The notes under the pieces were generated by a model, which was not told the origin of the DNA, ran no database searches, and saw only the letters and a program-made list of their open reading frames with translations. From Dendrophyllia cribrosa (taxonomy: Eukaryota; Cnidaria; Anthozoa; Scleractinia; Dendrophylliidae), in the NCBI GenBank assembly GCA_024195265.1, contig JAJLRJ010000013.1:1125403-1189402 (forward strand): a DNA stretch of 64,000 nt, given 5' to 3'. Positions 11,001-20,000 of the stretch are shown here, in pieces. How positions within the stretch are numbered: the first letter of the stretch is position 1; each line of letters begins with the position of its first letter. The position numbers were made by a program, and so were the translations under genes.

Positions 11001-14000
11001 CAAAGTAAGTATCTTCAATCTTTATTGTTGTTTGTGATATTTAACGAAGCAAAAACCTTGATACACTGCACAGAATTCTGCGCAACATCATTCTCTATTT
11101 TGCTTTTAAAGCTTGCTACGTGTACTTTGTTTTCCGTTTAACTCTTTATCTCCCGAGGCTAATCAACTTTTTTCTCTATTTTTTCAGGGAATCTATCGTG
11201 TATCGGGAGTAAAGTCCAGAGTCGAAAAACTATGCCAGGTAAAATGTCGATCAAACCTTTACAAATCCGTTAAGGTGGTTACAGAAGTAAATGATTAAGA
11301 GGCGAAAGCGAGTTAGTTAAGACCTGTGTCATCTTTGCATTGCCTTGGATCGAAGGCCGCGTACCATTTCTCAAAACTGACCGGCCGGACCGGTCGTTTC
11401 GTATGTGTTACGTCAATATTTATTAGAAATGGCAGAGTCGGATCAGTCAATCTGTAAATAGTGTGCGCCATTTTGATGGAACAAATCTTCAAAAAGGCGA
11501 ATTATGTCGACCAACTGATTGGTCTGGCCGGCCAGATCTGACAAATTGTAAGCGATTGAAGTGTTGTAAAATGGCTCATCATTCCTCAACACATTTTAGT
11601 GGATCTTTGTTAATCAACGACTTACCCATTTTCAAAGAGTTGTTCTTGTACCCATAAGCCTGTAAGGCGCCATTTCGATGAAGCGCACACGTCATAGAAA
11701 TCGCGCCCTCTATTTCACTGCGCTTGTTATGCAGGCTACGTTGTTAGACATTTCCTTTCAAGAGTGAGAAGGTCTGTGTGCGAGATTATCCAAGGTGTGT
11801 GCTTGCTGTAGGTCTGATTTTATTGCTTGTGTTTTTGTCTCCACAGGCTTTTGAGAATAATGTGTACCTGGCTGATTTGTCGGACACACCACCCCACGTG
11901 ATCGCAGCCGTCCTAAAACTTTACCTTCGGCAGGTGAGCAAAACCTACCCTATCCTCCACTCCCTAGTGTTATGTCAGACACACCACCCCACGTGATTAA
12001 GCCAATCTAAAACTTTACCTTCGACAGGTGAGCAAAATCTACCCTATTCTCCACTCCCTAGTGTTATGTCAGACACACCACCCCACATTATCGAGCCAAT
12101 AGCAAAGCGCACAAATGACGTCAGTAGTCATGTTTGTCTGAGTTTATAATTTATTCGTGTTTATTCTTGCATTTCTGACAATAGAAATTCGTTATTAGGA
12201 ATCCCCTGAGAGTCACTTTTGGTTTGTTTGTCTGAGTTTTAGTTCTATAAATAGTAATTGTGCGCTTCGCTATTTAAAACTTTACATTCGACAGGTGAGC
12301 AAAACCTACCTTATTCTCCACTCCCTGGTAAAATGTCAGACACACCACCCCACCTGATCGTAGCTAACATCTATGTTCTTCTGACCTTCCTTTCAGCTTC
12401 CAGAATCGCTTCTAACTTTTAGATTATATCCAGAGTTCATCAGACTAGCCAAGGTAAGAAACCTAAAATCAGAGTTCGTAATTAAAACGTTTTCATCAAC
12501 CGTCTCATGCTGTATACTGGCGTCACAAAGTAGCAGATGTGTCACAGTCGTAACTCTTCCTGGTGATGGAGCGGTTCTCAGTTGAGTGTTGTAAAACCAA
12601 AACCAAAGTAATCATTCTGGCCAATCACAGCAGTCGTAAACAATCCAATGAACCAATCAGAACTCAAACCAAATACCTGTAGCCGGCGTCAAGCGCGTAA
12701 ATTAAAATCAAAGTGATTACTCTAGCCAATCAAAACAGACAACACAGACAATCCAATGAACCAATCAGAACTCAAACCTAGTTCATGTAGCCGGCGCCAA
12801 ACGCGGGAAAACGTGTGCGAGTAAGTCATGATTGGTTTTGATTTTACTTCTGATTGGTCGAGAAAGTGGCGAAAAACCGAAGCAATCGTGAAATTACTTT
12901 CCACTCTCAAGTAAAAACCGCTCTGTCTCGAACATGCGTCACTGAGAACTCCGCCTTATTTTCTGAGCGGAAACTCTAGGCGTTAAATGGTTACAAAATA
13001 TATGCGTTTGTCATTTATTGTGGATTTTAACGCAACCTGCCTTGTTTGTTGTTTTCAGGAGAGCTTCGCAATCATAAGCAACAACATGACGTGTAAAGCG
13101 GCTTCTGAAAACGAAGATATCCGAGAAGAGTACAACAAGCTGCTCGGCAGACTTCGGGAACTCGTGATGCAGCTTCCGACAGCTAATCGGTTAACGGCAG
13201 CTCGTTTGATCATGCATCTGAAGCGAGTTTCCGAACACGACGAAGCGAATGCTATGCCTGGCAGTAACCTGGCCATTGTGTTTGGACCAACACTGTTGAG
13301 ACCTGAGGGGTAAAAACACGTCTTTATACAAATAGCGGATAGGGAAAGAGACACGTTTCTAGAACAGACGTATCTTTGATAGAGAATCGTCAAACCATTA
13401 CTCTCGCAAGAGGGGCCGAAATCAAATTAACCCTCTATCAGTCATTTTATAGCGGCTTTCAATTGAGAACTAACATTTATCGGTAGTTTTTATCTTAATT
13501 AGTTTTCCAAAAAACAGCTTATTAGAATTTCAATCGAGTGTCGAAAGTAATTAAGCGAATGCTTTGTTTTAGCTTTAGTATGCTTCTTGATTGGCTAAAA
13601 AATCCCGCGCCACTTTCTCAACCAGTCGGAAGAAAAACCAAGACCAATTCGGAGTTGTTCGCACGCGTTTTCCCGCGCTTGGCGGCGGCTTCATAAATTC
13701 GCTTCAAGTTCTGATTGGTTCCTTGTATTGTCTGCGTCTGTTGTGATTGGTCATAGTGGTTACTTTGGTTTTGGTTTTGCGACACTAAGTGACGAAACGA
13801 GCGACTTGGTGCAAGTCAATTTCAAACTGTATGTTGTTACTTTGTAGTGAAAATGCTACAGCGACGTCCAGTCTGACTGCTCTTGTGGATATGCCACATC
13901 AAACTCGCTTGGTGGAGCTGTTAATCGTCAATCCTGAGGTAAGACATGGTACAAAGTGCTATTAAAGTTTAGTTTTTTATTATTTGTGTCCGCTATGATC

Positions 14001-17000
14001 TTCCAGGTGTGGTGTCTTGGTTTAAAAAAAGTCTAGCTAAGGTTTGTGAGTATTTTATTATTTGTGTCCGCTATGATCTTCCAGGTGTGATGTCTTGGTT
14101 TAAAAAAAGTCAGGCTAAAGTGTGTAAGTATTTTTTTTTAGGTATTTGAGCTTCCTGAAACGGATGAATCGCCATCACGAGAAACACCAGTTGAGGTAAG
14201 TTTTGTGGGTTTTACTGTGTAAAGCATCCCACTTTTATCCAACAGTGCTCATGATTTATACACGCTTATTAGCTCCAAACCACAAACTTTAATCCCTTAC
14301 CCCGACTAAACATCCCAACATTGTTGTCCAACAACACACGTGGCTGAAACATGATTAGCTGTTGCTAGCGGTGTTGTGTTGGAAAGCCTGCTAAACGTTC
14401 AAATATTGCTGCGTCCAATAAAATGTTAAATCGAAAAAAAAAAACCATCAGGATGCGTGTACTGAATATATGAACGGACTAAACGTAGCTCGCCACAAGT
14501 CTCTCGTAGCTCAGTGGTCAGAGCATCCGACCGGTGTGCGGAAGTATCCGATCGGTGAACGGAAGTATCCGATCGGTGTACGGAAGTATCCGACCGGTGT
14601 GCGGAAGTATCCGACCGGTGTACGGAAGCATCCGATCGGTGTACGGAAGTATCCGACCGGTGTACGGAAGTATCCGATCGGTGTACGGAAGTATCCGACC
14701 GGTGAACGGAAGTATCCGATCGGTGTACGGAAGTATCCGACCGGTGTACGGAAGTATCCGATCGGTGTACGGATGTATCCGACAGGTGTACGGAAGTATC
14801 CGATCGGTGTACGGAAGTATCCGATCGGTGAACGAAAGTATCCGATCGGTGTACGGAAGAATCCGACCGGTGTGCGGAAGTATCCGACCGGTGTACGGAA
14901 GCATCCGATCGGTGTACGGAAGTATCCGATCGGTGTACGGAAGTATCCGATCGGTGTACGGAAGTATCCGACCGGTGAACGGAAGTATCCGATCGGTGTA
15001 CGGAAGTATCCGACCGGTGTACGGAAGTATCCGATCGGTGTACGGAAGTATCCGACCGGTGTGCGGAAGGTCATAGGTTCGAATCCTGTCAGGGACTCAG
15101 ATTTTTTCTTTGTCCCGCGCTCGTGACACGATGAACATTACATTTTTCTCATTTCATTACCGAGCTTAATACATTTTCTCATTTGTTTGCAGAAATTCAC
15201 TCCTCCCAAGCCACGAGACAGACAAGGCAGTGTGGTCACTGTCCCGAGCCTTCGATCTGGTGGTAATGTCATAATTTATTTTATAATATGACCGTACGGC
15301 CTCACTGACACAATACCACAGAAAATAGAATCGCTAGGTGACGTGAGCGGGGCCCGACGGGTTGACGTGAGCCGGTCCGGAAAAAGCCGTGCGGCCCCGC
15401 TCGAGTTCAAGTGACCTCGCACTGCACGACTATTCTTGTAGTGTCTAGTCATGTTATAAAATACTTATTGACGGGAAAATATTTGGCTCTCGGTCATGGC
15501 GCACGGACCTCGCTGCCCTCCCACTCTGTCAATAAGTGCATAATATTTTTGTTTAAGTGTGTGCTGGTTTTCATTTGACTAAAATCGTATTATTAAGTGG
15601 TCTTTTACAAAGTTACCTCCAAGGTTTCACTTGAAATCATGCTTAGTCTTCATTCTAGCACAGTTTTATAAAAAAAGAAAAAAATGTATATATAAACTTA
15701 ACATATCCCTTTATGTTTTGTGTTCTTGTCTCGTTAGATGTGAACCCAGATGAAAGTTACGAGGCTGAAGATGAGGCTAGGTAAGTTTTAATGTCCACAC
15801 AGTGTCGGATATAAAATGACTGTTTTTCTTATTCGCTTAAGCCTGGTTTTCAACAGCGGCGCAAGCAGAAGCGTAAGCATAAACATATTTATTATAGAGA
15901 ACATCACTTCAGCTCGAAAACGGGCTCGACGTAAACAAAAGCGTAAGGATTTTTTTCCTTTGTTTCGAGCATATTCGTTTCATAGACGCGAATCTCTTAT
16001 GCTTGCGCTTGTGATTGCGTTGTCTTGTGACTTTTACAGTGCTCACATCATAGGATTTTGTCCACAGAATCAAAAGTTTAAACAACCTTGTACAGTATAA
16101 TAAACAGTACCACAGGAAAGTACTGCTCAGTAGATTTCATTTGAATGGTCACACTTTAGGATTACATCCACAGACTCAAAAGTTAGAACCACCTTGTACA
16201 GTATAATAAACAGTACCACAGGAAAGTACTGCTCAGTAGCTTTCATTTGAATGGTCACACTTTAGGATTACATCCACAGACTCAAAAGTTAGAACCACCT
16301 TGTACAGCATAATAAACAGTACCACAGGAAAGTACTGCTCAGTAGCTTTCATTTGAATGGTCACACTTTAGGATTACATCCACAGACTCAAAAGTTAGAA
16401 CCACCTTGTACAGTATAATAAACAGTGCCATAGATAAGTACTGCCAAAGAGGTTTCATTTAAATGGTCACACCATAGAATTTTGTCGACAGATAAAAAAT
16501 TAGAACTATATTACATGTCTCCATAATTGACTGTGGGAGTGAAAGCGTTAACATTGTGTTAATAATCCATACGTTGTTTGCATTTGTTTAGCCTCATTAA
16601 CACTCCAGATACAAATACTTCCCAGTCTCTCGTGGAATTCTCTCCCGTTCAACTCCGCAACTCCAGTCTACCAGTGTAAGTACAACGCATGCATCTCTTT
16701 TATACGTAACGCCATCTTGTCTTGTAACGCAATTTGTGTTTTGTTGTGCAGTACTGATTGTTGATATTTGGATGCAGGTTGGTAAACGTCCCTGAACCAT
16801 CTTTGAAAGTACCTAAATCACCTTCACCCTCAACGTAAGTACCCCGAGATAAACTTTTTTATCATTCCTTTTGTTCTCGCGTGACATCCACAGTCATATC
16901 ATGTATGGGTTGTAACGTAATGCTTGCAGACACTGCAAACACTTCCTTTCTAGCTTGCAGTCAGGTTATTTGTCGATTTATGCGAAGCACGCACAGTCCC

Positions 17001-20000
17001 TTAACACTTAGGCCCCGTCCACACGTATACGTTTACGTTCGTAAACGCATATTTTTTTTATCTAAAACGCTCCCGTCCACACGAAGCCAGCCATCGTTTA
17101 CGATTCGTTTTCACCTGTCCGCACGTAAACGCTAAAACGATACGTAAACGCTTCAAATCTGCATTGAGCATGCGTAGATAAGTCCCCCATATTGAATATC
17201 TGCTCTGTTTTCTTTATTTGTGGACTGGGTCCGAATCTGTGACATCAGCGTTTACGAAAATATCCGTTTACGCTGTCCACACGTAAAACGGGTAAACGGC
17301 GTTTTCGAAAATATGCACTTTGGAGAGCGTTTTCGAAAATATCCGTTTTGGGTGACCGTTTTCATCGTTTACGTGTGGACGGGAGGCCCAAACGCATAAA
17401 AAAAATATGCGTTTATGAACGCAAACGTATACGTGTGGACAGGGCCTTAACAACACTGTCACTCTTGCTTGATAATTCCTATTTGTCTAGTCGCGCTACA
17501 CTGGATTGTCACTCTTTTTTCACAGTCACTTCCTCTCTTTCCGGCTTGTCACACAACATTCAAAATCACAGTCATTTTGGTTTGTTTTTCTATGCAGGGG
17601 AAGCAGCAGCCTCGGTTTCGGGTCAGAATTCTTTGATCTTTTGGCCAAATCTAATAACAGAAGTGATGTGGTAAGTAAACCATTTCTCTCCCTCATATGT
17701 ACGTGTTGTGTATTACAATTTTAAAACACTACAAAGAGGATAAAACAAACTAGTTAAGACTGTAGTAGTTAGTAATGAGAAACCACTCGATTGAGTTGAT
17801 CTAAGTTGCCAAGTGGTTCAGACCCAGGGGAATGGGTGGTGTAAAAAATGAATTATTATTATCATTTTTTTTTTAGCACTGACAGAAATAGTTTGTGTCC
17901 AGGTTTGTATTTATCCCTATGATCTTTAAGTTGGATATTCCACTTAACCCTTTCACTCCCAAGAGTGCCAAACATTAAAATTCAAGAAAAATTCCAAATT
18001 TCATTTTGTAAAATATTTAAAAACAAATGGTACCATGCAAAAGTACTGCCGAAGAGGTTTTAATTGAATGGTCACACCATAGGATTTCGTCCTTAGACTC
18101 AAAAGTTAGAACTACACTACATGTCTCCATAATTGACTCTGGGAGTAAGGGTTAAGTCTGGAGTAGACGATTTTCGTATTCTCGGTATTGAACTGGAACT
18201 AGCTTGCAGACGAGGCTTATGCGGGGCATTCTTTTCACATGCAAATATTTTTAATGATATTCCCCCGCATGAGCCTCCATTGCAAGCTAGTTCCAGTTCA
18301 ATACCGAGAATACGAATATTGTCTAATGCAGGAAAGTATTGTTTAACAAATACTTCATATTTGACAGAGTTATTTGTCATTTTCATATTACTTCATATGT
18401 GACAGAATTATGTGTTATGGTAAACTTTTATATATTAGGACACGTTGTGATGCATGGCGTAGCCTAGCCCCGTCCCCCCCGTTCCCCCAGCATGCAATCC
18501 TGGACATGAGTGTTGAGTTGAGGGTGGTAGTCACTGACTGACTGACTGATATTTAATAGTTCATTGTCAGTTGATGTCTCTTGTTACTGTATTTTATTCA
18601 GCTTAAACTTGCTGTTATTAAGACTGATTGGCCTTGGTTTTTTGGCGAGTTTTAATCTTACAAATTAGGTAAATTATTCAACACATGTATACGACAAAGT
18701 TTAGAGCATGACAGACATGTCAGTGTATTTTCTTTCAGCAGAGTGATCGTGCTCGATACAACCTCCCAGAGTTCTTATTACCTTATGAGTCACCTATCCC
18801 GCTGGTACCACCGGAAGACTCAGATATGGAAGATGACTACGAGGACGACACTACTCAAGGTCAGCGGATGCTTGTTGTATTCTTAAGAGTGCGGGCGCTG
18901 AGAGCACTGAATAACGCACTTCGCATGTTTGTTACGTCACTGATTTCCTCGTGGTGGAAAATTTGTGAATGCTTCAGTTTTTTAAGCCAAAATTTCACGG
19001 ATGAAAACAAGACATCTTCCAATTAAAATTAGATACATTATTGTAGTGACTGTCCAAAAACACACAGACTATCCTTAACCACGCAACGCGGTGCTTAACC
19101 AACGCGTTGTTTTATGGTACGGGAAACCCCATAAATACCTGCCATTTTAAGAAGGCTCGTAAGGGTTTCTTTCTTTCAATAGTGTGTCTAAATGATGAAA
19201 TATTAAAAAATAATGCAACCGGTGATATGGACAACTCTTGGATATCTATACCACGCCTTTATCAGGCAATACTTTAAGGGTGCTTATGACGTCATAGCCA
19301 TTACCATGGCAACAGTACAGCTATCTGAGAAGAGCCTTTAAAACTCAGTTTTCGCTAATTATCTTTAAAACTAATTCGGTAACCTATTAGTATTTTTCTC
19401 AGTTTGGAAAGCACAACTTCTTTTCTTTTCTTTTTGGCGCCATAACAAAAATTTATTTCCAAAAAGGTTGTTGTCAGATAAGAAAAAAATTCCGCTAAAT
19501 AGTTTTTCTCATACTTTTGTTTAAGATAGGAAATACCGAATACTGCTTGCATACAGAAAATCAGGATAGGTCACCGAACAAACTTTCGATATAAAGAGGA
19601 ATATTTTATGCACGATTTATTTACGGTTCGCGCGATTTTACGCAGTATTTTCATTTCCGGTGAGCTGCGCGCGTTACTTTTTGATAGGAAAATCAGCTGA
19701 CGCGTGCGTCAAGGCATGACGAGTGCACGTCGCGCGCGCACGCAGCTGAAAACCCTTTCTTGTCACAGTGGGGAAGGGGGGGGGGGGGGGGGGGGGGAGA
19801 GTGGCGGAACAAAAATGGGGTGTGGGTTTGTGTATCACCGATGTGCAACTTCAGCGTGGTGCTTTATACCCTAATTTAATGGTCCTTATGGACATCGCAA
19901 GACCAAGTTTCCCCACAAACAAGTTGAAACATATTTTCGTTGGCTTGATGGAAATCGAGTTTTTATATTTAAATTTAATGAATTAATTTGTTAATTTATT

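Noticed and set aside
14470..15126. Long open frames (up to 218 codons) on both strands with YPIGVRK-type repeats
   Set aside because: They follow from a 21-bp tandem repeat (multiple of three) lying in an intron and inside a SINE; open on both strands in more than one frame.
18133..18402. Matching 89-codon frames on both strands
   Set aside because: Caused by the palindromic hairpin element; not coding.
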